64,000 bases of DNA from Gentiana macrophylla (GCA_026214975.1 CM047805.1:186807333-186871332), one strand, 5' to 3'. Counted from the stretch's first letter, positions 22,824 to 34,945 are shown. Program-made: numbers and translations. The notes: generated from the letters alone by a model not told the origin.

Positions 22824-24890
22824 ATTTCCTTGATCCTCGTGACAAAGAAAGTGAACTAGAAGTTCAAAGAATTGTCCATTTGCAGAAAATTGCGAATCAA
22901 TTGCCGGATGCCTTTAGTGAGACTAAAAGAATCACAAAATCTCACATTCTCTTTGAAAATGTTCGGTTAAAATTGATATTCTGAAAGACAAATTACAAGT
23001 GCTAATGAATCCAGTTGCGCTGAAGCGTGGTAGACCTCTTGGTTCTAAAGATAAAAATCCTCGTAAGAAAAGAGGAATGAATAATAATATTGTATGTGAA
23101 ACCGATGATGGTCAAAATAATGTTAGTGACAAAATTCAACCTCATGAAGAGGTATCTCCCAAGAGCGATCTGAAGAAAATGAAATTGTTGAAAATTCATC
23201 AATTTTGTCACTACAAGAAAAAGGTGGAATCGAAAGATACGATTATTGATAGTATCTTTGCATATAATGTAGCACTTGATATTAAAGAAGATGGCGAGGA
23301 TCATGAACCAAGATCGGTTGATGAATGTCGGAAAAAAGCGATTGGCCAAAATGGAAAGAAGCGATTCAAAGTGAATTGAATTCACTAGCCAAAAGAAGTG
23401 TTTTTGGGCTGTAGTGCGAACACTGAAAATGTGAAGCACTGTCGGATATAAATGGGTCTTTGTAAGAAAAAGAAATGAAAATAATGAAATTATGAGATAC
23501 AAAGCGAGATTGGTAGCACAAGGATTTTCACAAAGACCAGGGCTTGATTATGATGAAACATATTCGCCAGTGATGGATGGAATAACGTTTCGATATCTTG
23601 TGTGTTTAGTGGTACATGAAAAACTTGATATGCGTCTGATGGATGTAGTTACCGCGTATCTCTATGGATCATTAGATACTAATATCTATATGAAAATTCC
23701 TGAAGGATTTAACATGTCTGAAGCATGTAGATCAAGCCCCAAACAGATGTATTCCATCAAGTTACAGAAATCCTTGTATGGACTCAAACAACTGGACGTA
23801 TGTGGTACAACCGCCTCAGTGAATGTTTAGTTAAAGAAGGTTATACAAATGACCCAATATGTCCATGTGTTTTCATAAAGAAAAATGGGTCGGAATATGT
23901 GATTATAGCCGTATATGTTGATGATCTCAATCTGATTGGAACTCCTGAAGAGCTACAAAAAGCGGTTGAATACTTAAAGAAAGAGTTTGAGATCAAAGAT
24001 TTCGGTAAGACTAAGTTTTGTCTTGGTTTACAAATTGAGCATTTACATAATGGAATCTTTGTTCATCAAACTACTTATACCCAGAAGTTACTAAAGCGGT
24101 TTTATATGGATAAAGCGCATTCTTTAAGTACTCCAATGGTCGTCAGGTCGTTAGATCTGTTAAAGATCCGTTTAGACCTCGAGAGGATGATGAAGAGATA
24201 ATGGGTCTGAAATACCATATCTCGATTGCAATTGGCGCACTTATGTATCTTGCTAAGCTGTACTCGATTTGATATATCATTTGCGATGTAAATTTATTGG
24301 CAAGATTTAGTTCATCTCTACTTAAGCGACATTGGAATGGTATTAAACAAATTTTTCGCTATCTTCAAGGAACAATTGATCTAGGTTTATTTTATTCATA
24401 TAATTCTAAACCTGAAATAATTGGTTATGCTGATGCGGGGTACTTATCTGACCCGCATAAAGCAAGATCCCAGACTGGTTATTTGTTTACATGTGGTGGT
24501 ACAGCTATTTCATGGCGATCAACAAAACAATCAATTTCAGCAACTTCTTGAATCATCTTTGAAATAATAGCGATGCATGAAGCTAGTCGGGAATGTGTTT
24601 GGTTGAGATCAATGTCCCATTTTATCCGTAAAAACTGTGGGCTATCACATGAGAAAGAAAATCCTCCAACTGTGTTGTATGAAGACAATGCAGCTTGCAT
24701 ATCTCAATTAAAGGGAGGATATATTAAAGGAGATAGAACAAAACATATTTCACCAAAATTCTTCTTTACCCATGAATTACAAAAGAAGGGTGAAATTTTT
24801 GTGGAACAAATCGATCAAGTGACAATCTGGCAGATTTATTTACAAAGGCCTTGCCGACTGCAACGTTCGAAAGACTAGTGAAGAATATCG
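22824..24890 (+). pseudogene. Copia-2 reverse transcriptase / RNase H remnant
   Basis: Reverse transcriptase text RYKARLVAQGFSQRPGLDY (23492 on) runs to YGLKQ, where a frameshift near 23795 occurs. It then continues from 23800 with YVDDLNLIG (catalytic YVDD). RNase H follows with GYADAGYLSDPHKARSQTGY (24297-24551), a stop, and EDNAACISQLKGGYIKGDRTKHI (24573-24878). The region 22999-23379 is the variable linker before the polymerase. Confidence 0.88.
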
Positions 24891-25051
24891 GGATGCGGCG
24901 ACTAAAGGATCTTAACTGATATTTGATTCAGGGGGAGAGAATAATACACAAAGAATGATGTACTCTTTTTCCTTACTAAGATTTTTTTTCCCACTGGGTT
25001 TTTTTTCTTAGTAAGGTTTTAACGAGGCATATTCTTTGTGTCGTTGACATC

Positions 25052-25060
25052 AAAGGGGAG
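25052..25060 (+). other. Copia-2 polypurine tract
   Basis: AAAGGGGAG directly precedes the 3' LTR, fixing its left edge at 25061. Confidence 0.8.
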
Positions 25061-25339
25061 TATTATGTAATAAGTTTTGAATGTCAAAAGTCTCAAATTA
25101 ATGTACCACTAATTGTACATGTGTTGTTTCATTTCCATATTGTCATTATATATAACCCCCATCCCCATTGGTGTTGTGGAGAGGTGAAGAAAGAAATAAT
25201 AGAAGCATTCCATTTTTCCTTTGACATCCTTTCATTTCCTTTGTCTTAAACATTCAATTGTTTTGTTATTTGGTTGCTACTACCTCAAATATAAGCAATC
25301 TACTTTTCCCTTCAATCATATAATATTTCTTATATAATA
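25061..25339 (+). repeat. Copia-2 3' LTR
   Basis: Near-identical to 19354-19633, starting TATTATGTAATAAG and ending TATATAATA. CATGT follows. Confidence 0.9.
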
Positions 25340-25492
25340 CATGTACATTATTTTTTTAGCAAAAATGACATTCTTTATTGTATATGGACAAAAATGCCTC
25401 TTAGGAAGTAGTTTGTTAAAAGCAAAGGCGAAATCAAAGTCAAATGAATAAATTAAATAATTGAATATTTTAAGTCTTTGAAATTGATTAGA

Positions 25493-26262
25493 TTTGTTTG
25501 GTAACACTTATTATATCCGAAATTAGAATTTGTTCCGTGAGTGTGTATGTGGGTGTGGGTGTGTGGAGGATGGGTGTAGGGTGGGTGGGGGTGTTGGTGT
25601 GGGGTAATGGGGGTGTAGGTGGGTGTACGGTAGGGTGTGGGTGTGGGTGTGGGTGTGGGTGGGTGGTGTGTGGGGGTGGGTGTGGGTGTAGGGTGTGGGG
25701 GTTTGTGGGGGTGTAGGGGTGGCTATGAATGGGTGTGTGTGGGGTGGCGGGGCGGGTGTGGGTGTGGTGTGTGGGGTGTGGTGGGTGTGGGTGTAGGGAG
25801 GGTGGGAGTGGGGGTGTGAGGGTGTAGGTGGGTATGAGGGTGTGGGGTGTGGGGGTGGGTATGGGCGGGTGAGGGTGTGGGCGGGTGTGTGGTGTGTGGG
25901 GGTATGGGTTGTGTGGGTGTGGGGGTGTGGGATGGGTGGGGTATGGGTTGTGTGGGTGTGGGGGTGTGGGGTGGGTGGGGGGTATGGATGGGGTGGATGG
26001 GGTGGGGTTGGGGGTAGGGTGAGGGTGGGGTGTAAGTGTGAGGTAGATATGGGTGTGGGGTGTACCCTTACCTAACATAGATTTATTGAAAAAATCCAGC
26101 ATTAAGTAGTTCCTCAACCACTTAAAATTTTTCATAATTTTTCACAGGAAATTCAGAAGATTTTAATTAATTAAGAGATGCTAAAATGTATTATCAAACA
26201 ACACTTATTTTAATAATCATTTATTCTTTTAAGAATAAGTGTTAATGGTATAAGCAAACATG
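25493..26262. mobile_element. Possible MITE carrying a minisatellite
   Basis: The left flank reads TTTGTTTGGTAACACTTATT. The right flank reads AATAAGTGTTAATGGTATAAGCAAAC, an imperfect inverse of it. AT-rich shoulders surround the G-rich minisatellite. No clear target duplication was found, so the element call is tentative. Confidence 0.35.
25537..26074. repeat. G-rich (GGGTGT)-type minisatellite, ~540 bp
   Basis: Degenerate repeats of GGGTGT / GGGGTGTGG fill the interval, with almost no C on the plus strand. It is not the plant telomere repeat TTTAGGG. Long open frames across it (proline-histidine-rich on the minus strand) are artefacts of the repeat. Confidence 0.95.
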
Positions 26263-26380
26263 CCCTTATTCTCTTTTTTTCATATTTATATTTATAACTT
26301 TAAAAAAATCCCACGGTTTTTTTTTTGCAAAACAACCCCACGTTCCCTGCAACAACTATAAAAAAAAAAAAAAAAAAAAA

Positions 26381-26434
26381 AAAAAACCAATCCCACGTTT
26401 ACTGAAAAAAATAATATAATACTAATAACACTCA
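26381..26434. repeat. Dispersed repeat shared with 19238-19300 (inverted)
   Basis: AACCAATCCCACGTTTACT and CTAATAACACTCAC occur in the same order as the reverse complement of the copy near 19.25 kb, again beside long A-runs. Confidence 0.6.
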
Positions 26435-26639
26435 CGTTAGTGAAGAAAAAAAAACAACAAATATTATATCTAATATTTTTTTTTATCAATTATATTTTTT
26501 AATCTATATTTTCAATCATCATAAATTTTTTATAATAATTTATATTTTTTTGTTTTCTTTATTATAACTATGGGTTACTATTGTCATAGTATCAATTTGT
26601 AGTGACAACATTAATGACATTATTTATGTATTTACGATG

Positions 26640-26930
26640 ACCTGATATTGTCACTCATGTCATAGTGTCAATTTGAGATTTATAACCTTCGATTCACACA
26701 TTTTTTGTTGACACTTATAACATGAATCAATGTGTCTATTAGTAGTATCAAATAATAGTGTCACTCAGTATCACAATATCAAATGGTAGCGTCCAATAAT
26801 GGTGTCACATAGTATATCAATGTCAAATTATAGTGTCAAATTGTTTGATAATTATAAGTGACACATTGTATCGACATTTGTTATTATCATTAGTGACACA
26901 ATCATCACTAGTGTCAATCAAATAGTAGTG
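26640..26930. mobile_element. Possible CACTA transposon end
   Basis: The interval is packed with the motif TAGTGTCA / TGACAC in both orientations, as in the subterminal repeats where CACTA transposases bind. It ends in AAATAGTAGTG, the inverse of a CACTACTATTT terminus. No matching opposite end is visible. Confidence 0.4.
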
Positions 26931-27110
26931 AGAGTTTAAATTACGTATTATTGCACACAGAAAAATGATTTATGAAAATATATCGGAAATATATCAATTT
27001 TGATATCAAAAAAAAGATAACAAAAAAAATATATAAATTATGGTAAAAAAATTATGATAATTGGAAATATAAATTAAAAGATATAGCGGATTAAAAATTG
27101 ATAAAATTGC

Positions 27111-27114
<4 letters not shown>

Positions 27115-27185
<71 letters not shown>
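27115..27185. repeat. (TA)n microsatellite
   Basis: About 70 bp of uninterrupted TA dinucleotide. Confidence 0.95.
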
Positions 27186-27188
<3 letters not shown>

Positions 27189-27907
27189 AAGTTAGTGCAC
27201 TGAATTGACTCTCAAAGTAGTTAACTTGGATGCGCAGCAATTTTTTTTTTTAAAATGATTCGAGAGAGGTATTGTTGTCTTTTGAGTCCTTAATACTAAA
27301 AGAAAATGATGGTGTCATTTTTGATAATTTTGTAAATGTTTTGTCTTTTCGATAAGTTTCCATATTTATTTAGTACTGCATAAAATGTTTTGATAGACGA
27401 CAAAGTATACGGAAAATATAAATCAATGAAAACTTCAATATTTGATATTATTTATACATTGAATAAAAGTATAAAAGGCACATATATATGTATATTTATG
27501 ATAGTATATATGTATATGTATGTATACATGTATAAATATACATATATGTTTTTTGTTAAAATTATACGTAAACATGCATTTGAGGTTGCTCGCTAGTTGT
27601 TGAGTCGATTATTGCATTGCTCGAGTATCATTCGTATAATCTTCGAGTCAAGTCGTTTTTTATCGAGTTAGAGTTGAGTTGAGTCAAGTTCTGGCTCGAG
27701 CCAATCACGAACTACTTGTGATCAGCTTGACTCGCTTACGGCCCTATTCCATTCCTTTTGATACAATTGTTTCATTAATAATTGTCAAATGATATTTAAA
27801 TTTATGAAATAAATTCTATAGATGTAATTTATACAAAAATACAAAATTGACATGCACGTATTAATGGAGGGATACAAGTATATGTACATGTATATCCTGT
27901 TTCCCAG

Positions 27908-28066
27908 CAGGGGCGGATCTAAAGCCTCGTAAGGGTGGTCATGATTGCATTAAAAATAAAAATACTCTGCATTTTACATATAGAAATATATTTGACACGT
28001 GAAAAAAATTATTTAGTGTGTTAAATATTTACTGAATGCATTGAAAAAAGTTTTGGGTCGCCATTG
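27908..28066. mobile_element. Short hAT-type MITE with 8-bp TSD
   Basis: Starts CAGGGGCGGATCTAAAG, a typical hAT-type terminus, and ends GGTCGCCATTG, a degraded inverse. TTTCCCAG occurs exactly at 27900-27907 and 28067-28074. Length 159 bp, non-coding. Confidence 0.75.
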
Positions 28067-28211
28067 TTTCCCAGGCGTGTACACATGTAATGTTACATTA
28101 GTATAATCACATTCATGTCTTTAAGGTACCGCTACAAATTTTTGTACTTCACTATGTCATCCGTTCTATTCTATAAACATGTAGTATTGTACGTTTACAA
28201 TATCATAAAGT

Positions 28212-28880
28212 GTGAATGCCACGTAAGTAGTGTTTATAAGTATCAAGAGGAATAGTGAATGCTATATGTATTAAAAATATATGACTGAATAGTAAAGTAT
28301 GAAACTTAAGTGTGAGTAATAATGACTTACCGAAATGTTACATTGAGTAGTAATCTGTCTTGTGAGTTTCATCGTCATGGTTATATAACGATAAACTATG
28401 TCGTGACAACAAAATGACGGCACTTTAAGAAATCACAAATGGAAATATGACGGCGCTTTGGGGAACCACTCATAATCAAGGATTTATTACCCAATAGCCC
28501 ATAAGAAGAAGAAAAGAATGTTACTTCCTCTGTCCTATTTTATTTGTCATCTTCTCTGATTTGACCTATTTCTACTAAAACGTCTACCCTGATAGTCAGC
28601 ACAACGACACCATCATCCCGGAAGATGTATGTCCACCCCCTCCATTAGGAGACTCGAACTTAGCTATTTTAATGTTGGGACAGCCACTCTATGTCTTTCC
28701 AAAATTGTAGGTCTCATATGAAAATCACATAAACTAAAGAATTGAGATGAATGCCATGTAAACGGTGTTTATAAGTATCAAGAGGAATAGTACATCCTAT
28801 ATCTATTAAAAATATATAACTAAAAATAAAGCATGCAACTTAACTAGGAATAACAACGACTTGGCTGAAATATTATCATG
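28212..28880. repeat. Diverged direct duplication, 536 bp apart
   Basis: About 130 bp from 28212 recur from 28748. Both contain GTTTATAAGTATCAAGAGG and TATTAAAAATATAT.AC followed by related text. Single-copy-looking AT-rich DNA fills the gap. A CTTCCTCTGTCC motif near 28525 may be a lone Stowaway-type end. Confidence 0.65.
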
Positions 28881-30380
28881 CTGAAATAACATATTGTAAC
28901 TGATAGTTTGTTGGAAGACATGTAATAGTTGTACTATTCATTATGATCCATGCCCTTACAAGAGGCTCTGAAAACCGTCTGAGGTGGCAAACGGATTTTC
29001 TGACCGGCTCCAACATATATGACGTACTCCATATTATATAGCCCAAGAGCAAGGCCTGGTGAATGGGATTCTCGATAAGAATCTAAAATCTGAATTCTCC
29101 CTCAAACTCGGGAGCGGGTATGTATGTCTGGTGAACCGTAACATTATTAAAATCTCTTAAACTTTACTGCTATACTTCTTTATCTGAAATTCTGATTTTC
29201 CTCCTAAAAAAAAAAATCTGATATTTCTGGAAACTCCACTTTCCACACTTGCTTATCTAAAATGTTTTTATGTTCTGAATATACTGTTACTGTAAAGCTA
29301 TCGACTTTTTGTTAAACTGTAAAACTTTCTAGTCATTTCTTTTCTGTCTTAAAATCTGCTATCTTTTGAAAATAATGTCAATATTTCTTCTTGTATGATT
29401 ATACTAATTTAAACATCCGGAAACATAATCTTTAGCATGTCTATGTAAAATAACTTTTATTATAAAATCACTAATATTCATAATCAATATTATAAACTCC
29501 GCAAATTGATCGGTTCTTAGAATTAACAAATAAGAGGATAGTCTCTCTACTCCCCATATGGAGGATTGAATTCCGTTTTTCTGAAATACATTCACAGGTA
29601 TTCATTCCTAAATATTGACGACGTAAAAGTGATTCGGATCACGCCACTTAATAGTCGTTGAACAACACTCCAAACTCTATCTTGAAACAAAAATGAGTGT
29701 GCAATCACTCCAGGATTAGATTAATTATTATAAGATTATATTCACACATATATATGATTTCTCATTCGGATTTATGATAAATTCAGATTAAATGAGTCAT
29801 AATCTTATATGATTGGATCATCATCAATATATAAATACCGCACTTAGATTCCAAACATCATCGAATGTTTTCAGCAATAAGAGGCCTAAATGAAGTTCCT
29901 TGCACACCGAACCAATATAAATCATCAATTTAAATTCTTCATAAAGGTCTGATAATAATAAATACGTGATATCAAACGGGTTGAGTTGTCACTCCTCCTG
30001 TTCAGAAATCTGGCGCTAGTGCCACGTGTTCACCTCCATAAAGGAAAAAGGTATCGATGAAAATTAGGTAAATATATATGCATTTTATAATAACTAGTGA
30101 CGTCCACCGTCTCAAAGCATAGGTACGGTTGCACCTGAGCTTAATGCTATCGTACGATTTTTTGTCTTTTCTTTAGTCTTACTTTATTTTTATTTTATTT
30201 TTTATAATGAAATACTACGTCCATGGAATTATGTGATATACCTTTTTTTTTTTCCTAAATAAATAAATTAGAACACGTTTAGTCAAAAATATAAGACTAC
30301 ACATAGACTTTCCACCATTGCGTAGAAATAGCTTTTTATTTTTATTTTTCCTTCCTCAAACAGCAGCTGAGCTGAAGAAG
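28881..30380. other. Intergenic upstream of the ALMT gene
   Basis: No gene supported. A short possible A-tailed insertion lies at 29191-29226 (CCTCCT plus A-run between imperfect TCTGATTTT repeats). Confidence 0.5.
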
Positions 30381-30381
30381 G

Positions 30382-30389
30382 CTATAAAT
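30382..30389 (+). promoter_or_regulatory. TATA box of the ALMT gene
   Basis: CTATAAAT lies about 150 bp upstream of the ATG at 30533 in a local stretch otherwise lacking similar boxes. A start of transcription near 30415 is inferred. Confidence 0.5.
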
Positions 30390-30532
30390 CTTGTGCAAGA
30401 CCCTCATTTTTAATTACTTGTCAATCTCTCAAATACTCATAATTTCTGTAGCGATTTTTATTCAATAAAATTATTCTTTTTTATTTTCCTGACAAATTGA
30501 CCTTCAGTTTTATTAGAAATTGAAGGGCAAAA

Positions 30533-33500
30533 ATGTTAGGAAAAATGAGGAGTAAAATGATAAAAATTGTTGAAAGTGTTAAAAAGACGGGGAAAGATGA
30601 TCCCAGAAGAATAATTCACTGTGTAAAAGTGGGATTAGCACTTACAGTTGTATCAATGTTGTACTATTTTAGGCCTTTATATCAAGGATTTCAACAAACA
30701 GCTCTTTGGGCTGTATTAACTGTTGTTGTTGTCTTTGAATACACTGCTGGTATGTTTTTAATTAATTTCATTGTTAATTCATTTGTTGTCTTAAAACATT
30801 GGGAAAAAAAAACAAATAAAATTACAACACTTATATATAATTCTTTTTACTGTATTAATTTTTTTTTTTTTTTTTGGGAAATATTTAATTAAGGTGGAAC
30901 CTTATCAAAAAGCTTGAATAGGGGGTTTGCTACATTGGTGGCTGGTGCATTAGGGGTTGGAGCTGAGTATTTGGCAGATCAATGTGGAAAGAAGGGAGAA
31001 CCCATTGTTCTTGGACTATTGGTTTTTCTATTAGGTACCAATTTTTTTAATTAAATTTATACAATATTCGATTTTGATACAATTTTTTTTTCACGCGTGT
31101 TACTACTAAAATAATTATTAACTATGAAACAATATTTTTTTTACATAATTAATTAATTAGTATGAAACTTATATGAATCAATCCGTGTTACAATATGACA
31201 CGATAAATTTTTTTTTACACAATTTATTATTACTATTGTGTTAATGTTGACATAACTACTTTCATTAATTTCACCTATAATTTCAGTTAATCTGATTACA
31301 GCTTTCTCAGCAAAAAGTTAAAATAGTTTAGGAGGACAGTACTACCTCCTCTTCCGTTTCAAAACGTAAGTCCGTTTAAATCTTTTCGCACAGATTAAGA
31401 AAATTAGTTAAATTTGTTATATGTTCATTAATATCGATGAAAAAAATCTAAAATAACTTTCCATTGTTATTAATGAAAAGTAAGTGATTATATAATAAAT
31501 AAGAGGCAAAAATAGAAAAAATTGAGTTACATTAGTAGAAAAAAAACTAAAAAAACTAAATGGAATTAGATTTTGAGACGGAGATAGTAATTAATACGTT
31601 TGAAACTGTGAAATAATAATAATTATTAATTACATTACAGGGTCAACAATGACATTCACGAGATTCATACCGCATATAAAACAGAGATATGATTATGGGG
31701 TGTTGATATTCATATTGACATTTAGTTTAGTAACGGTGTCTGGATATCGTGTGGACGAGATTATAATGCTGGCTCATCAACGGCTATCAACCATCCTCAT
31801 CGGTGCGGCAGCTTGTGTTATTATTTCTGTTTTTGTTTGTCCTGTTTGGGCTGGTGAAGATCTTCATAATTTAATTGCTGCCAATATTGAAAAACTTGCT
31901 GATTTCTTTGAAGGTGATGATGATCTATTTTAATTTCCAATTGGATTTAATTGTAGTTTATTCACTACTACTTTAATTAAAAATTTATCTCTAGCAATTT
32001 AATTTGATTATAATAGTGGAAATTATTAATTGTTACAGTTACTTCTGGAAAAATATTATTTCAGTTGCCGGAAAGGATGATAAGACATATTTGGAAGCCT
32101 ATAAAAGTGTTTTGAATACAAAAGCTACCGAAGAATCATTGGTAAGTATAATTATTCCTTAATTACTATATGCTTCTTCTCTCTGAAATTATAAGTTCTT
32201 TTTAATTAATATAGTTTTCGCGTATATGGTTGAATTAAAAAGGTGAAAGAATGTCGTAAATATTTAGGATACAAATATAAAATATTCTTTGATTTCGATT
32301 AATGTAATTGTGGTAAAATAACAAATAATGTTGAATTAATAATAATAAATTAAGAGTAAGAGAAAAAAAAAAAAAAAAAAGGTATGAGAAAGAAAAGTAA
32401 GTATAATCAGCTCATTTGTAAAACAACTTGTATTATGAGACTAAAGTAAAACATTAAAAAGCCTTGCTACCTCCATCAATATATTTAAGTAATTCAATCA
32501 TTTTTATTTTGTCACTTAATGTAAGTCGCTTTACAATATCAAAAGAGCATTAATCAAAATTTTCCCGTATATTACCAGTTATTTATATTTGCCCAACTAC
32601 TTTTAGCTACTATGTCCGTCCTTATAGTCGTTTTAATCAAAATAACTGATCAAATAATGTTGGTCAGTTTAGAATACCAAGACACAATTTATTACATTTC
32701 AACAACTTTTCGAATTCTATATTAATTACATTAATGATACACAAAGGAAAATATAAATTTTATGATTTTAATTCATTTTCTTATACTGTGGAAAACCTCC
32801 AAAACTACTTATATTTAGGAATTATATGTGCATACTCTTATAAAGTGTAGTGTATAATTTGTATGACTTATAAATGATGAATATCTTGACTTATGTTTGG
32901 CTGAAAATGGTATAAATAAATATTAACAGGCAAATTTGGCATGGTGGGAGCCCTGTCATGGACGTTTCAAGTTTGTTCATCCATGGAAACAATACTTGAA
33001 AATTGGTGGACTTTCTCGCCAATGCGCTTACTTAATTCAATCACTCACTACTTGCATCCCTAATTCCCAACCTCAGGTACCTTATTTACTTAATAATAAT
33101 TCAACAACAATAATAAAATATAACACATTAATTAATCCAATCTTACTCGCGCTTAATTAATATATTTGTTACACAATAAAATAAACTAGTCATAATAAGT
33201 AAAATACACAAAACACTTTTATAAATACTCCACTCATAAATAAATATCGTAATCAATAAAATTAATGAATGTGCAGGTAGAGTTGACGGAAAATCTTAGG
33301 AGAATACAAGAAGCATGCAGAAGAATATGTTCAGAAGCAGGAAAAGCTTTGAGAGAAATATCGAAATCACTCAAATCAATGAGACATCATTCATCAACCT
33401 CCATTGATATCCATTTACAAAACTTAAAATCCGCCATGGATGACCTTAAGAATCAGTTCGAAACTCTAACGTTAGACAATGCAAAGTTGACGGAAACTAT

Positions 33501-33750
33501 GCATGTCTTAACATTTGCGTCCATATTAATGGAAGTTATTAAATGTGTGGAGAATATCGGGAAAACTTTTAATCAACTCTCTGAATTAGCTTCTTTCAAG
33601 ACTCACATCAATTGTCAAGTTGCTCCGGTCGAAGTTGTTGTCATACCGGCACCGGCACCGGCACTGGCACCGGTGAATTCCTCTGACGTTGGTGACCATA
33701 TTGTTATCACAATACGTGGCGGTTCGGAGGGAAGCCACCTCAACAAATGA
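30533..33750 (+). CDS. ALMT: Aluminium-activated malate transporter family anion channel
   Basis: Six exons join in frame: 30533-30749, 30894-31034, 31641-31913, 32065-32141, 32930-33076 and 33277-33750. They give about 442 residues and all introns are GT-AG. ALMT proteins are membrane anion channels, often for malate, acting in root exudation, guard cells or the vacuole. The N-terminal half has about six hydrophobic segments ([31 protein letters not shown], then exon 2 and exon 3 segments ending [15 protein letters not shown]). The family signature WWEPCHGRF follows in exon 5. Exon 6 is a hydrophilic helical tail with a PAPAPALAP stretch. No frame damage is visible. The length is at the short end for the family. 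Membrane location and substrate cannot be told from sequence. Confidence 0.92.
31345..31587. mobile_element. Stowaway-type MITE in ALMT intron 2
   Basis: Starts CCTCCTCTTCCGTTTCAAAA and ends TTTTGAGACGGAGATAG. The ends are imperfect inverses of each other and lie between TA dinucleotides (31343-31344, 31588-31589). It is 243 bp, AT-rich and non-coding. It lies well inside the intron, and the splice sites are unaffected. Confidence 0.65.
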
Positions 33751-33910
33751 TGACAAGATATGGTGAGGGAGATTTTTACGTGGTGTTTCCAGATTTGAAA
33801 CTTAGAATCATAATTTAATCTTGATTATAAATTAAGTTATCTGATTCAGATACACTCATACATGGAGATACCACGTAAAAATCACCGTATAAATAGAAAT
33901 TATTGTACTC

Positions 33911-33996
33911 ATACTGTACTCTTTCTCTCCGTAAAAAAAAATTACTGTACTCTTTCTTCTTTTCTTTTTTTGAGAACTAATTACTGTACTCTTTCT
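33911..33996. repeat. Triplicated 16-bp word with two short A/T-run inserts
   Basis: ACTGTACTCTTTCT-type words occur at 33911-33926, 33942-33957 and 33981-33996. The first gap holds CTCCGTAAAAAAAAA, the second TCTTTTCTTTTTTTGAGAACTAA. This lies about 160 bp beyond the ALMT stop codon and may be in its 3' untranslated region. Confidence 0.65.
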
Positions 33997-34333
33997 AGGT
34001 CATGATATTTGACCGGACGTTGAATTAATTAGAGTGCAGTAGTAGTAAAAACTGTATTAGTAGTATATAATGGTGAGTCATGACTCATGATATTACTTTA
34101 ATTTTTAATTTTATATAGAAGAAAAAAACATGACTGAGTCGATTTGACTTGACCACTGAACACCGAGTGCATAGAACTATTATATTATTCTATTTATAGA
34201 GCTAGTTAATAACTTAATATAGTTGGGTGAATATATGCATGTTCACCATATCTAATGCATTAATCCAACATTTTATAATATGTGTATGTGTGAATGTTTG
34301 ATGTATATTATTCACATAAATATATAAGGTTTT

Positions 34334-34335
<2 letters not shown>
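33997..34335. other. Intergenic, no gene seen
   Basis: AT-rich DNA between the ALMT 3' region and the TA repeat. Confidence 0.5.

Positions 34336-34391
<56 letters not shown>
34336..34391. repeat. (TA)n microsatellite
   Basis: Uninterrupted TA dinucleotides. Confidence 0.95.
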
Positions 34392-34396
<5 letters not shown>

Positions 34397-34443
34397 CAAC
34401 GTGACACTCAAGTGCTTTTGAAGCAAAGACATTCCTACGCAAT

Positions 34444-34598
34444 CAGGGACGGACGCAGGATCTCAGGTAAAGGGGCAGTAAAATTTTTAACGGCAAATAA
34501 AAAATTTAAGGGGGGCAAACGATATGCTTTATACATATATTAGTGTAATTTTAGGATTAATAGGAGGCGTTTTCCCCTGATCAGTATGTAACTCCGCC
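34444..34598. mobile_element. Degraded hAT-like MITE
   Basis: CAGGGACGGACGCAGGATC at the left resembles hAT-type ends, and ACTCCGCC near 34591-34598 resembles an inverse end. The flanking words GCAATCAG and ATAATCAG match imperfectly as an 8-bp duplication. Confidence 0.35.
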
Positions 34599-34848
34599 AT
34601 AATCAGACGTAATGAAACTTGATTATCACCATGGAAGACACAATAGTGCTGATACATTCATGAGTCTGACATAAAGTGAACGTATATCTATATTTGTTTG
34701 TGAAGATCTAATCGTGTGTTTATCTTTGCCCTTGTGTATTCTCGGTGTGTATTCTCGGTGGAAACATCTTATGAAATTCCTTCTTTGATATGGTTTATAT
34801 GGCTTCCTCTTTAAGTTAATTTAGGTTTGTATGGTTCATTGGAAGTAC

Positions 34849-34945
34849 TTGAGACGAAACTAGCCTCTTTCCGTTAAAGCATTAGTGACATCTACCTGAG
34901 ACGAAACTAGCATCTTTCAACTTCAGACGAAACTAGCCTATGTCG
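34849..34945. repeat. Short tandem repeat of GAGACGAAACTAGC units
   Basis: Three copies of the word AGACGAAACTAGC begin near 34852, 34900 and 34923. The text CCGTTAAAG.(A/G)TTAGTGACATC also occurs twice (near 34871 and 35028). Confidence 0.6.

Larger units (their letters stand above)
19354..25339 (+). mobile_element. Copia-2, complete but broken Ty1/Copia element with TA...TA LTR ends
   Basis: A 5986-bp element with LTRs of 280 and 279 bp differing at only about four positions plus one indel. It is flanked by the 5-bp duplication CATGT (19349-19353, 25340-25344). The LTRs begin TATTAT and end ATAATA instead of TG...CA. The internal order is gag, protease, integrase, reverse transcriptase, RNase H. 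Gag and pol are interrupted by several frameshifts and stops. Confidence 0.93.

Noticed and set aside
23002..23502. 166-codon reading frame on the minus strand inside Copia-2
   Set aside because: It is antisense to the pol linker of Copia-2 and has only AT-driven hydrophobic composition.
25488..26135. Long proline-histidine-rich reading frame on the minus strand and glycine-rich frames on the plus strand
   Set aside because: They are translations of the G-rich minisatellite, open only because its repeat unit contains no stop codons.
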